Positions 47,667 to 59,015 of a DNA stretch of 64,000 bases are shown here, piece by piece. The stretch covers positions 558,001 through 622,000 of the forward strand of contig JAJJXM010000003.1 in the NCBI GenBank assembly GCA_024516155.1, in the 5' to 3' direction. Both the position numbers and the translations under genes were made by a program. The notes beneath the pieces are model-generated. The model searched no databases. It had not been told where the DNA came from and saw only the letters and a list, made by a program, of their open reading frames with translations. Position 1 is the first letter of the stretch; each line of letters begins with the position of its first letter. Origin of the DNA: Pyronema omphalodes. Its lineage: Eukaryota > Ascomycota > Pezizomycetes > Pezizales > Pyronemataceae.

Positions 47667-49139
47667 ATGCAGCCTCAACTCATATTCTCAGCTGTAGGCA
47701 TCTTATCCTATCTTTCTTTTGCCAGCTCCGTCAGCGCCAACTGTCATTCCATAGCCATAGCCAGTTCGCTCGCATCACAACTCTCCGGAAATTCCCCAAT
47801 CATCACCCCCAACAATCCCGAATGGAATAATCTAACCTCCCGCTGGGATTCCTACGCCGAACCCTCTCTTCAGATTTCCGTCGAAGCCACCACCATATCT
47901 GATATTCAAACCACCATCAAATTCGCAGTTCAAAGAGACATACCACTTCTTATCACCAGCACCTCTCATGGCTTTACTGAATCTGTCCGTGGAATCAAAA
48001 ATGGTATCCAAATCTCTCTTCGCAACTTCAAGAATATCACCGTCGATAAAGAACACAATACAGTCACCTACGGCGGTGGAGTGGTAGTTGGTGAAATCAT
48101 CACCGAATTGTTTAATTACGGGAAACGAACATCGACCGGAAACTGTGATTGTGTAGGTCTTGGAGCTGGACTAGGAGGAGGGCATGGAAAACTACAGGGG
48201 CTTCATGGGTTACACAGCGACAACATACTCTCTGCGCAGTTGGTTACGGCGGATGGAGAGTTGATAACAGTATCGGCTGAGGAACATGAGGATTTATTTT
48301 GGGGCCTCAGAGGGGCGGGACATAATTTTGGGGTTGTGGTTCAGGTGAAGATGAGGATTTATGATGCGCAAGATGCAGATATGTGGACGAATGCGAATTA
48401 TGTGTTTTCTGGAGATAGGGCAAAAGAGATTTTTGGATTTTTGAATGGGTATAAATTGAAGCAGCCGAGGGAGTTGACGGTGTTTGTAAGATTTGCACCG
48501 ACGAAGAGTGGGGTTAGTGATGTGGTGATGTCGGTGCAGTATGGGGGGCATGAGTCGTATGAGAAGATTGGTGCGCCATTCCTTGCTTTGGGTCCGAAGA
48601 GTATCATGAACCAATCTGTACCATTTCCTCAGGTTGCGACGGCGATGGGAATTGGATTAAACAACGGGTTCTGTGTGAAGAGCGGGACTAGAAGAGGACA
48701 TTTCTCGACCCAGATTAAGAAGTTTAACTTGGCAGAGATGGAAGGGATAAAGGCTTTTTATGATGATACGCTAAGGATATACCCACAGTTCAATTCGAGT
48801 TCGATGGTGTGGGAAATGTATCCGCAACAAGCGTTTAAGGCAGTACCGGCACATGAGAGCGCATATCCTCACCGGGATTTGGATATGCTATCGTTGTTTA
48901 TGGTGAATTACAGGGATCCAAAGGATGATGAATTGGCAAGAAAGTTGGGGAAAGAGGGGCTGCAGAATCTTTTGAAAACGGCGGAGGGGTACCGGGTTTA
49001 TGTAAATTATGGGTTGGGGGATGAGCCGAATGATGTAATGTATGGAGGAGGTTGGAGGTTGGAACGACTACGCGATCTGAAGAGGAGATATGATCCGCAG
49101 AATGTTTTTAAAGGATATAATCCAATTCACTTGGGATAG
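47667..49139 (+). CDS. Secreted BBE-like FAD-linked oxidoreductase
   Basis: A single exon encoding 490 aa. Residues 1-24 form a signal peptide (ILSYLSFASSVSA). The FAD_binding_4 (PCMH) domain follows: ITSTSHGF with His101, then VTYGGGVVVGEI, TGNCDCVG with Cys160, and GLGGGHGKLQGLHG. In berberine-bridge-type enzymes the equivalent His and Cys attach FAD through two covalent bonds; both are present, so bicovalent flavin is likely. Later motifs are EDLFWGLRGAGHNFGVV and the C-terminal BBE segment with YVNYGLGDE and RYDPQNVFKGYNPI. These enzymes oxidise sugars, oligosaccharides or secondary metabolites with O2. The substrate cannot be read here, and no biosynthetic cluster surrounds the gene, so an extracellular carbohydrate or oligosaccharide oxidase is one plausible role. 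Confidence 0.94.
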   Translation: MQPQLIFSAVGILSYLSFASSVSANCHSIAIASSLASQLSGNSPIITPNNPEWNNLTSRWDSYAEPSLQISVEATTISDIQTTIKFAVQRDIPLLITSTSHGFTESVRGIKNGIQISLRNFKNITVDKEHNTVTYGGGVVVGEIITELFNYGKRTSTGNCDCVGLGAGLGGGHGKLQGLHGLHSDNILSAQLVTADGELITVSAEEHEDLFWGLRGAGHNFGVVVQVKMRIYDAQDADMWTNANYVFSGDRAKEIFGFLNGYKLKQPRELTVFVRFAPTKSGVSDVVMSVQYGGHESYEKIGAPFLALGPKSIMNQSVPFPQVATAMGIGLNNGFCVKSGTRRGHFSTQIKKFNLAEMEGIKAFYDDTLRIYPQFNSSSMVWEMYPQQAFKAVPAHESAYPHRDLDMLSLFMVNYRDPKDDELARKLGKEGLQNLLKTAEGYRVYVNYGLGDEPNDVMYGGGWRLERLRDLKRRYDPQNVFKGYNPIHLG

Positions 49140-49553
49140 ATACCAGGATGTCATTTGGGAAGGATATCTAATACCATGATGTTAGAGCTCCTTAGAGTCC
49201 ATAGGGCAGTGCGGGAGCATGTCGAGATTGTAGAAATTGAATCTCGGAATACAACGAGGAGATATAAAATCAAGCATATATCGCGTGCGAACACCTTCCT
49301 TCAGACGATCCAAGATATCTGCTGCCGTTACATAGAGTATGTCGAACTTTGTCATTTGCGGTTGTGGAACAGACTTGTGGTCTGAACCAGACATTTTGAA
49401 GGAAGGGGATAGTTTATCAGTATCGCGGCTCGCCTAGTGGATAAGGGAGATTAATCTTAGGTGTGCCCGTGCGAATGTGTGAATGAATCATGTTGTCAAT
49501 TTCTGATTACACAGACCGAAATGCAAGACACCAATATCCTCCAATGCTACCCA
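49140..49553. other. Short intergenic region with an amidase-like fragment
   Basis: A minus-strand frame at 49182-49394 begins MSGSDHKSVPQPQMTKFDI and includes TAADILDRLKEG. This recalls the N-terminal helix of fungal amidases, but the resemblance ends after about 40 residues and no GGSS(G/S)G signature follows. It may be a relic or chance. Confidence 0.3.
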
Positions 49554-51401
49554 TTACCTCTCCTCCTCTTCCCGTCTCACAGCCTTCTTCTTCTTCCTAC
49601 TCTCCATATGCCTCTCCACTCTTGCCAGGACCTCGTCCATATCCCTCTCTTGCTCCTGTTCCTGTCGCTTCTCCTCCAATTGCAGCTCTTCTTGGCTATT
49701 CTTCTCTTTCAGTTTCTTTTTCCTCTCTGCCTTCTCTTCCTCCTTCCTCTTCACCTCCTCTTCCTTTCTCTTATCATCCTCAATTAATCTCCTCAGAATT
49801 CCGTCTTCCCTCTCTGCCTCAGCTGTCTCCACATCACCGTCCAGGATACCTCTCAGTAGTCCACCCAACGCATATCGGTACCTAAGGTGACCCTTCACCG
49901 TCTCTCCTGCATTTATATTCTCAATACCATCAACAGGGATCTCCTTCAGCCCTGCTACTCCCAACTGGATACTGCTTGTACGGTACAAGAAAGCCAGGAT
50001 ATAATCTTGATCACTATAGACGTTAACAACTCTCCCCGCCACAACAGAACGAATCTTTTTCCAGCTCTCCTCGTCGGCTGGAGTTGGAGCTCCCAGGAAA
50101 ACAACGTTTTCAACCAATCCATATCCACCACGCTCAGCCAGTGACAACAGAGCACTGTAAATAACTCGAGCACCTAGGGAATAGCCAACAAGAGTAACCG
50201 GCCGAGAACCCTGAGCTTTGTTGAGAATTGCATCGGCCAGCACTAGTCCCGCTTTGTCACTTCTCAGCTTCGCGATATTGAACGGATTGTCGACAACTGT
50301 TGCAAGCTTCATCAGGCCGATGGGCCATAGGACGGAGTACAGTGTTGCAAACACAGTTCTCTTGACAACCTCCATGGCAAATAGGGACATAGCAGCAGAC
50401 TTAAGGACTTCCTGGAGGGAAGTTCCAAGGTCCAAGAGGGCATCCATTTCCCAGCGAAGGGCATATGGTTCCAATCCACCACCGAGAGACCTCCAAGGTT
50501 GCAAGACATCTTCTTCCTCAACTAACCACCCGGTGATACCAACCGCAACTCTGAGTCTGGATTCGTCACGAACTGGAAGGAAGGCAAAATCTTCAACCTC
50601 AGCTGCGTATCGTGCCATTATCTTTCCACCCATACGGCCTCCATAGACTCCGAATAACGCACCGACAACAGCACCGCTACTTGCTAAAGTTCCCAAGGTC
50701 GCAGCCGCCGCTGTAGCTCCAAGTCCTAGACCGCCCATCACTGTGCCTATACCCGCCGCAACTAATGGTGCCGCAAGTCCTCCAGTCACACCAACCAATA
50801 CTGCACCACCTACAGATGCAATACCGATTTTCCAGCGCTTGGAAGTTTTTGATGCCTCTGCTCGTTTTGCAGATTCTTCATCTGCAGACATCTTTTCTTG
50901 TAGCAGTGCCTTGGCGGTGGACGTTTCAAGCTCGATGAGAACATCCAGCGAGACATGAAGAGAGGAGGCTATATGCACCAGTAGCACTCTAGTTCTTGAA
51001 TCATAGGACTCCAGATGTAGCAATAAGAGTAGTAGCGCTTCTAGAATTGCCGCGGGGTTGGCAAAAGACGATAGCGGGGTATGGATCGGTGGATAATGCG
51101 TATGGAGCCATGTCAAGTTTGGCTTTTCTCGGTGAGCGCCCTGGCCTTCTGGTTCGCGATAGCGAGAGCTGTGGCTATTGAGGGAGCTTCCTAGGCGCTC
51201 AATTACGGTTTCGTACCAGTTGTCGAAGCTCTTGAGGGCGGCTGGTGTCGCGTGTGTGATGTGGGCATCGTCGGCGCTGCAGCGTTGGAGATTTAAGCGG
51301 AGATTTTCGGCAGTCGCGATGATGAGTTGGAATAATTGCTCTCGTTGCGACGGAGAGAGGAAGCCGAATATGTCATTCGATTTGTTCTTAGAGAACATCA
51401 T
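49554..51401 (-). CDS. DUF726/TMCO4 family membrane-associated alpha/beta-hydrolase
   Basis: A single exon encoding 615 aa. Two adjacent Met codons start the protein (51401 and 51398). After an N-terminal helical region there is a hydrophobic Gly/Ala-rich double segment (GGAVLVGVTGGLAAPLVAAGIGT... to ...LFGVYGGRMGGKIM), typical of the family's membrane insertion. The hydrolase part follows, with WRSLGGGLEPYALRWE and the nucleophile elbow GYSLGAR (G-x-S-x-G), then VFLGAPTPADEE and NVYSDQDYILAFLYR, which probably supply the acid and other active-site residues. The family includes yeast YFL034W (Mil1) and human TMCO4. Mil1 interacts with the AP-1 clathrin adaptor, so endomembrane location is likely, but the enzyme activity is unproven. 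The C-terminus (from about residue 545) is a long charged E/K coiled coil. Confidence 0.95.
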   Translation of the reverse strand: MMFSKNKSNDIFGFLSPSQREQLFQLIIATAENLRLNLQRCSADDAHITHATPAALKSFDNWYETVIERLGSSLNSHSSRYREPEGQGAHREKPNLTWLHTHYPPIHTPLSSFANPAAILEALLLLLLHLESYDSRTRVLLVHIASSLHVSLDVLIELETSTAKALLQEKMSADEESAKRAEASKTSKRWKIGIASVGGAVLVGVTGGLAAPLVAAGIGTVMGGLGLGATAAAATLGTLASSGAVVGALFGVYGGRMGGKIMARYAAEVEDFAFLPVRDESRLRVAVGITGWLVEEEDVLQPWRSLGGGLEPYALRWEMDALLDLGTSLQEVLKSAAMSLFAMEVVKRTVFATLYSVLWPIGLMKLATVVDNPFNIAKLRSDKAGLVLADAILNKAQGSRPVTLVGYSLGARVIYSALLSLAERGGYGLVENVVFLGAPTPADEESWKKIRSVVAGRVVNVYSDQDYILAFLYRTSSIQLGVAGLKEIPVDGIENINAGETVKGHLRYRYALGGLLRGILDGDVETAEAEREDGILRRLIEDDKRKEEEVKRKEEEKAERKKKLKEKNSQEELQLEEKRQEQEQERDMDEVLARVERHMESRKKKKAVRREEEER

Positions 51402-52001
51402 TGTTACGGAGGAACAAACGTGGAAGTTTACTGACTTTGCTGACCGTTTGCGATTTTATAGGATACTTTTGTGAGATGCCGTTGCCGTGGAGCTCGAGAG
51501 CTGTGAGGGGCCATAGCTCGAGTAAAGAGAGGTACGTGAACGTTTGCGGTTTGGGGATTGTTTAACCGCTGGTGCCTGCTGATGTTCCGTGAACCCGGTG
51601 TATATTTTAATCAATCTAAAAACGTTGCACTGAGAATTATATCGCGACCAGGTAACGAGGAGGAGTTGTGCTTTGTCGCGAAGTTTCACTTCGACATGGC
51701 GCCATATTTAGAAGCTGTGAACAGCGCAGGTCGATATCTTCGATGATGTAACCAACGTTTATATTAAGATCGCGGTGGATATATACGGGAAAGGAGGTCA
51801 GTGAGTACTTGTAGTCTGTGGGCCCTCGTGAGAGATTCTGATGCTAGGTCGGACATTCCTTAGGCCGTTCTTAAGGCTGTACCTCGTGAGCTCGGAAAGC
51901 TCACCCTTAGCTTCAAGTGGGGCGAATGCTTGAGGAGTTCACCGTATCATGATCAGTACTTTTACGTGATTATATATGTATTAAGAGTAATTTGCTATCA
52001 A
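51402..52001. other. Intergenic region upstream of the DUF726 gene and tRNA-Met
   Basis: No gene. A GTGAGCT/AGCTCAC inverted repeat with a 5-nt spacer lies at 51886-51904, about 100 bp before the tRNA. Confidence 0.5.
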
Positions 52002-52104
52002 GTCTGGTTGGCTCAGTTGGTAGAGCGTCGGTCTCATATTCGAGTATGACTTCCACTCAGTGGTAGCAATCCGAAGATCGCGAGTTCGATCCTCGCACCG
52101 GACA
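52002..52104 (+). tRNA. tRNA-Met (CAU, elongator type) with 30-nt intron
   Basis: The acceptor stem pairs GTCTGGT with ACCGGAC, with discriminator A at 52104. The D arm (GCTC...GAGC) contains an A box, TGGCTCAGTTGG. The anticodon stem is TCGGT/TCCGA with the U-U pair at 31:39 seen in elongator tRNA-Met. Anticodon CAT is at 52035-52037. The canonical loop is interrupted one base 3' of the anticodon by an intron, 52039-52068. Intron bases TATGA can pair with TCATA of the anticodon loop, as in standard tRNA introns. The T arm has GCGAG/CTCGC with TTCGATC. Initiator identity is unlikely because the T loop is the ordinary TTCGATC type. Confidence 0.93.
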
Positions 52105-54639
52105 TTTTGTCCTCCTTTTGCTTCTTGGAACCCACCTAATTCTCTTTGTTGACCAGTCGTGATTCAAGACCCTTGAAACGGTTCTTCTACTCGGTCTTTT
52201 ATTACCCCGAGGCCGTTTGTCATGGCGTCTGTTTATACACGGCTATCCCCATAGTGGTCGGGGCCGTGAATTATCCTTCAATCTCGGAGTTTCCGCCGAC
52301 ATGTCGTCGAAGCAAGCACCAGCCCGTCGTTTTTACTGACGCCTTATCAAACCTTGGCAATCTGTACCACAAGCCCTTCCCGGCGGACTCGAATCTCCGC
52401 TCCCTTTTCTCCGTACCCCGCTTCCGAGTTTCATCGCGGCCCAGCGTCCCCGGACGGCAGAATCGGGTTCGAGATGTCTATGGTGTATAGTCGGCATTTT
52501 GCCGGCCGCCGGCCCTCGAGGCGATGAAGCTTGAAGGGCAAGTGTCGACGAGAAATCAACCTATGGTTTGTTGATATGCATGCATAATACATACCGTATT
52601 TACCAAGACTCCAAGCCTCCAAGCATCCAAGCATCCAAGCTATATCGACATGCGGTGGGATTTTGAATTGATAATATCTCGATTCACCTCATGGAGACGA
52701 TACGTTTCAACTTCCGTGGGGGCCAACAAATCCATAATCAGCATAACCAAGAAAGTCTATCTGTGTTTATTTCCCCTCAATTTCGCTTCCCCAGATATAC
52801 ACTGCAAATATGGTGGTCATTCAATGGGGGCCGTTTTGGATTCAGGACCAAGATTTTGAAAATCTCGACCATGCGACCTTTGTTTTAAGTCCACCGTTCT
52901 GCAGGAGTTTGCAGAAACTGCAAAAATTTTGAAGACCGCTGGAATCGATGTTATGGAATGGGATAAGCGCAGGATTTCTGCGGAAGGTGGTTTTTTCCGC
53001 TCCGAAAACTAACGCACCGGATACCTGTAAATCGAACTGACATCTGCGCGGAATCACGTTTTGGTTCCTGGGTTCCACTTGTATGTATGTATAGAACTTC
53101 GAGCCTTCCCCCAAGTTGTAATTCTCATGCCCATTTTAGACAAGCTCTAAAGTTCCACCGTTGGGGAATCTGCGGTTCCAGGCACAGAACCAAGCATGGT
53201 GAACCACGGCGGAAGAGTCCGAAAAACACCAATGAAGCAGTTGCGAAGATAATTCTGGCTAAATGTGCATCTGTAGATGCTTCTTTGCTGTTCAAAGCTT
53301 TAAAGGTTCCTAAAGTTGCGGAGACCCCGGATTCCTCCCCGCCATGGGATGAGCTTGGTTGGCCTTTGGTTAGAGTGCTCCATCAGTAAATAGTATGCAT
53401 GAGGAAAAACTATCACCTCGTAAAATTTTCCGGGGTCTCCGAAAAAGGTAGCCAGAATATGCTCCGGCTTACATATAGTTACTTCCTCGTAATGGGGATG
53501 CGTTGCAGTTGCTCACATCCGTGTGAAGCAATAATAGCCGCGAAAACGGGAAAGTATGGATCCAGTTGTGAATCTCTGAGCCGGAAGGGGAGCCGTCTCC
53601 GCAGTGTCCGGGGCACAGTAAATGGGCTTCTGGAAGTAAACTGGGTTCAAGGTTGGATTTCGTAAAGGCTTTTGTCGATTTCTGGTGATGATTTTCCTTT
53701 GATTTTACGTACCTGCTTGCCCTGGTTACACGGGTTTAAACCAAAGACTGGATACGAAGGAGGCTTGGCATACGTAGTGGGCTCCGTCGCGACTTCTGGG
53801 AACTTTTGGCAACCTTCACCAGCCTTTTTGGCGCGGCACACGACACGAAACCCCCTTACCGAGTCCAAGCCATCAACGACGAGCGCCAGGCACGCCGACA
53901 TCACCACTCCCGTTTTCCAGGAAAAGGCATCACAGCATCCCATCACCTGTTACTCCTGATATATTTCAAGTCAGCTGAAATTAATACCTTCCAAACTGCC
54001 ATTTTTGCGTCTGGGAAAACGCGTAGCCACGTGTGGTAAATAGCTCTAGCGGGTGATCGCGGTGTCTGATACATGATACCCCAGAAATCGATGCAACTTT
54101 ATTATTGAAAAATAGTCAGAATCTGGGGCACGCCTTTTTGAGTTACTCCGCTTCTCCACTTTTACCAACAGATATCACAGCTTTCTCGCAAAGTACTCCG
54201 AGTGCCTGAGTAGGTAAGCTTACCGCCTAAACAACGACGTCGTTCAAGAGTCTGGAGTATTTTGACTTGCAGTTTTGTTTCTTGATTTGAGTCGAGTCCT
54301 GCGGAAAGAAAAAAAATAAAACTGTGCAGATACGTTACGTTTACACATACGTCGATTTACCGTGATACAGCTTACAGCTCTTGGAGCCTTACTGGTTCAC
54401 AAATCCCTCGATCGTCAGAATTTTTGGACGGCCACTGCAGGCAGCTTCCCTCCCCTGAAACAGAACGGTGTTTCCCTTCTCAGCTGGTATTCCCAGACCA
54501 CACACCCCCCCTCCACTCGCTCTTCGCCTAGACCCCATAGTCATACCCGAATACATTCCCCGCTGCCTCCACTCCCCCCCCCCCTCCCCCCCCCCCATCA
54601 CCCTAATAACCGTGCTGTCCTTAATTCCCTAATCCTGTA
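52105..54639. other. Intergenic region, about 2.5 kb
   Basis: No recognised gene; frames are below about 115 codons. Two C11 runs separated by a T lie at 54574-54596, in the promoter of the trehalase gene. Plus-strand C/T bias from about 54480 fits a leader. Confidence 0.5.
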
Positions 54640-54963
54640 ATGGAAGCCTCCTCATCGCTCCTTTATTCCGGGGCCGAGAACGCGGGGGCGGGAGAACGTG
54701 GGGAATGCAAATGCGCTGCAGAGGAAAGTCATCGAAGTTACAATACCTTTTTAGAGCAAGATACTAGTTTGACGCGGTCTCCGCCGGGTCTTGCAGGTCC
54801 TACTGTTCAAAAGCTCGATGCGCCCCACTCGCTTTCGCTGAATTTCTTTCTCCAACGACGACGGCATAGCTTTCTTCCTTCTTTCAATTCCTTCAACGAC
54901 GATTGTGAAGAAGCTGCGAAGGCAGAACACTTCTCAATTGGTCTTTGGGTTAGGTATACAATA

Positions 54964-57900
54964 ATGGCTGCACTATTACTAGCTGCGTTGAGCTTCGTCT
55001 CAATCGCAAATGGTTTCCCATCCCAGAGCATTCAGGAACGTCAACTCGGCGCTCCCCCATTGAACGACTTCCTGAATGTCTCCAGACCTGCCCAGATGGC
55101 AGAGTACGACGCTGAGACTTGGACTCTCGGTACTCATGTCTTCCTCCCGAACCAGTACCAGGTTCAGCCCTACATTGCGAACGGATACCACGGTTCTAGA
55201 TTGACTGCTGAAGGTGCCGGATACTGGGTACGTCATCTCTATGAGCTGCAGGAAGTCAATTGCTAATTATCACCTACAGAGAATCCACAATGAGACCGGT
55301 AACACCTGGCCTATCAACGGATGGCCGCTTGACAACCCTCGCCAGACATTCGCTACCATCGCCGGTTTCTGGGACTCCCAGCGCAACACTACCCGTACCA
55401 ACTTCCCAGAGCTTCTCAAAAACGGAGGAGAATCGGTCATTTCCGGAATTCCCACCTGGTCTTCCTTCATCGTCTGTACCGCCGATGCTCAGAACTGCTA
55501 CAAGCCTGGTGTCAACGCAACTCAGGTTGAGTACTACCACCAGACTTTGTCCTTGAAGGATGGAACTGTCAAGACCTCTGTTGCATGGAGACCGGTTAAG
55601 GGAGGTCCTGTCTACGATTTGGATTTCACCGTTATTGCTCACCGTGAGCGCATTAACCTCGGAATGATGAAGATTGATATTTCTTCTTGCTCCGACTCTC
55701 AGCTCATTGTGACCGACATGCTTGATGGTGAGGGTGCCCAGCGTACCGACCCCGCCGGAAAGGGTGTTGAGAACGATGACCTCATCTGGTCTGCTGTTCA
55801 CCCTGATGGAATCGCCAATGTCACTGCCTACGAGTTCTCCTCAATCAACTTCAAAAACGGTCATGAGCGCTTCGTTGTTAAGGGATCCCGCAAGAACGCT
55901 GAAGCTCGCCCTTGGGTTACTCGTAACGACTCTACTATTGCCTCTGAGTACACTCTCAATGTCCAGAAGAAGCAGCAGGTCACCATCCTCAAGTACGTCG
56001 GAATTGCATCCACCGATGCTTTCCCCAACCCTAAGGAGACTGCTCTTAAGGCTGTCGCCGATGCTAAGAAGACTGGATGGAACAACCTTGTCAAGGAGCA
56101 CCGCGCTGCTTGGGAGGCCCTCTGGGACGATGCCGATATTGAGATCCCTGGTGATGATGTTGAGGAATTGCAGATTTCCGCTAGAGCATCGTTGTTCCAC
56201 CTTCTCTCTAACGTCCGTTCCGAGACTGAGGGACCTGGTATTGGTGACAACTCCATCTCTGTTGGTGGATTATCCTCTGACTCCTACGCCGGACTTGTCT
56301 TCTGGGACGCGGATCTTTGGATGCTTCCCGGATTGATGGTTCTTCACCCTGACCACGCCGCTTCCATCAACAACTACCGTTACCGCCTTCTTCCCCAGGC
56401 CAAGGAGAATGCTAAGCAGTACAACCTCCCCGGTGCTCTCTACCCCTGGACTTCTGCTAGATACGGAAACTGCACTGGAACTGGACCTTGCGCCGACTAC
56501 CAGTACCATTTGAACACCGACATTGCTCTCGTCCACTGGCACCAGTTCTTGACCACCGGTGACATGACCTGGTTCAAGGAGAAGGGATGGCCCATCATTG
56601 AAGCCGTCGCTGAGATGTGGTCTGTACTCGTTAAGAAGGCTCCCACTGATGACAAGGACGGACTCAAGAAGGGAATGTACACTGTCAACAACATGACTGA
56701 CCCCGATGAGTACGCCAACCATATTGACAACGGAGCCTTCACTACCGCCGGAGTTAAGGTTATTATGGGAATTGCTCAGAAGGCTGCTGAAATCATGGGA
56801 GTTTCTGCTCCCGCCAAGTGGGCTGATGTGGAGAAGAACATGTTCATCCCCTACAACACCGATGCTGGAATTATCCCCGAGTACGCTCAGATGAACGGAT
56901 CCGTTGAGATTAAGCAGGCTGATGTTGTCCTTGTTAACTACCCCCTTGAGTTCCGTCTCAACGAGACTCAGGCTCTTAACGACCTTGACTTTTACGCCCG
57001 CGCTCAGTCTCCGGATGGACCCGCCATGACCTGGGCCATGTTCGCCATTGGAGCTCTTGACCTTTCCCCCCACGGTTGTGCTTCCTGGACTTACTTCCTC
57101 TACGCTTCCCAGCCTTACCTTCGTCAGCCCTACTACCAATTCTCCGAGCAGATTCTTGACGACATCTACGCCAACGGAAACACCAACCCCGCCTTCACTT
57201 TCCTTACTGGACACGGAGGATTCCTTCAAATCCCCACCCACGGATTCACTGGTTACCGTCCCCGCCTCGACGCTTTCTACCTCGACCCATCGATCCCTCC
57301 TCAGCTCGAGCAGGGTGTCATCATCAAGGGAATGAAGCACCAGGGAGCCTCCTTCAACGTCCACGTCTCCCCTGACAACACCACCATTACCCGTCGTGAG
57401 ATGGGCCACATGAACCGCGGCGAGGCCAAGGATGCTAAGCCCGTCACTGTCCGTATCGGAGACCGTAACCCCAAGGCTGGAGACTACCAGCTTGCCCCCG
57501 GCCAGTCTCTTGTCATCCCCACCCGTCGCCCCGACTTGAACGGAACCGACATCCCCGGTAACAAGGCTGAGTGCAAGCCTGCTTTCTCGCTCAACCCTTA
57601 CGTTCCTGGGCAGTACCCTGTTGGAGCTGTCGATGGTTCCAACCACACCCAGTGGCGTCCTTTCACTGCTGCTCCTTCTGAGCTCGTCGTCGACTTGCAT
57701 GAGCAGACTGAGTTCTCCAGAATCTCTATGAACTGGGCTCAGTGGCCTCCTATGAAGTGGTCTGTTCTTGCTTCCAACGACTCCAAGGCTTGGGAGAAGG
57801 TTCACCATGCTGAGTCGGTTGTCTTGTCGGAGCCTTGGAAGCCTGAGGAGGCCTTGAAGGTTACTATGAAGACTGGTAACACTACCGTCGTTGACCTTGG

Positions 57901-57997
57901 AGATAAGAAGACTGCGAGATACATTAAGCTTGTTGTTGAGGGTGATAGACAGGGTGATGGTATGGGAGCAACTGTTGCTCAGTTTGCTGTTTTGTAG
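54964..57997 (+). CDS. Acid trehalase, GH65, with C-terminal discoidin-like domain
   Basis: Exons 54964-55227 and 55280-57997 give 993 aa. The intron has donor GTACGT and branch GCTAAT. I chose the ATG at 54964 because it starts a signal peptide (MAALLLAALSFVSIANGFPS). The same frame is open from another ATG at 54640, which would add 108 residues before the hydrophobic segment. The GH65 N-terminal domain (about 35-330) contains NGYHGSRL. The catalytic (alpha/alpha)6 barrel has FWDADLWM and the catalytic acid Glu565 in DPDEYANHIDNGAFT. A C-terminal segment from about 830 (WRPFTAAPSELVVDL, SRISMNWAQWPPMKWSVLAS, ARYIKLVV) resembles an F5/8 type C (discoidin) module. The enzyme inverts the anomeric bond while hydrolysing extracellular or vacuolar trehalose to two glucose. 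Many N-x-S/T sites fit secretion. Codon use is strongly biased (GGA, C-ending codons), suggesting high expression. Confidence 0.95.
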
Positions 57998-58933
57998 AGG
58001 GATAAAGAGGAAGATGATGCTAGAAGGGGAAGATTATACCAGAAGGGGGAGATGATACCATGTATTTGGCGGTTTAGGTTTTTATGTAATGCGCGTTTGG
58101 GTTTTTATTTATGGGGTTTATGATTATGAGTGATGTATAGTAGCTAGATGAAGGAGGCGTTAATAGGAAGAAATCATTTACTTCCACCTTTTTTTTAAGA
58201 AAATTCCCTTGCGTCATCTGTGTTATGTTCATGGTATTATCATTGCATCTCGAGCATTGTTACGGAGTTGATTCTACATTCAGCCTACTAAACCGTAGCT
58301 GGACATCAGGGTATCACTCTGACCGGTTTTAAATACATAAGTTACAAGAAGCTAACAAATATGATACAACTCAAGTAGCAGGGGCATCAGAGGGATGTGA
58401 GATAGATATAATAAGGCATGGCAGACCATGATACGGAGAGGAGGAGAGGGAGATATAGGGGAAGATAAAAGGGAGAAGGAGAAGGAGAAGGAGGTTAAGG
58501 AAGCGGTTAGAGAACTTGGATGCGTAGGATAAGTGTTGTAGGATTTTTGTAGGGCTTTGTTTTTTTTTCTTATATCAAAAACGTCTTCATAATTTACGGT
58601 TCCACCTCATTATTATCAACATCAAAAAAACTTTTCCTCACACCAGAAACAGTTACTTCTTAGAACTTTCGTATCACACATGAATCTCTCCGTCCAATCC
58701 ACCATCACTATACTATAAAACACTAACTTACCGCTTTCATCGACCATCTAAATTCCTTCTCTCTAATCTTCCGCTGCTTGACCAAAAAACTATCTAGTAA
58801 TTACAAATACTTGCTGTCTCTTTACAACCTGTAATTCACACGCGGCTAACTCGGCTAAAACCATCTGCCTAGCGCACGACATCACCCTTCACGGCCCATG
58901 GAGGATACCGCAGCAAAAAAAGCTCAAAAATAC
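57998..58933. other. 3' UTR and intergenic region
   Basis: Purine-rich tract at about 58440-58500, then T- and A-rich DNA. No gene is seen before the tRNA. Confidence 0.5.
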
Positions 58934-59015
58934 TGATGTCCGCAGGATTCGAACCTGCGCGGTTTGCACCACTAGCACCTGAAGCTAGCGCCTTAGACCA
59001 CTCGGCCAGAACACC
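58934..59015 (-). tRNA. tRNA-Leu (CAG)
   Basis: On the minus strand GGTGTTC pairs with GGACATC (two G-U pairs), discriminator A. Both internal promoters are present: A box TGGCCGAGTGG and B box GGTTCGAATCC. The anticodon stem GCTAG/CTAGT flanks the loop with anticodon CAG (58981-58979 on the minus strand). A long variable arm, as in type II tRNAs, agrees with Leu. No intron; 82 nt. Confidence 0.95.

Noticed and set aside
28000..51401. Search for a secondary-metabolite cluster around tyrosinase and the BBE-like oxidase
   Set aside because: No polyketide synthase, NRPS, terpene synthase, P450, transporter or pathway regulator was found nearby; the two oxidases are about 17 kb apart with unrelated genes between them.
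56270..57808. 512-codon open frame antisense to acid trehalase
   Set aside because: It is the mirror of a strongly biased coding frame; composition (Val/Ser/Gly-rich, no motifs) and the intact GH65 motifs on the other strand explain it.
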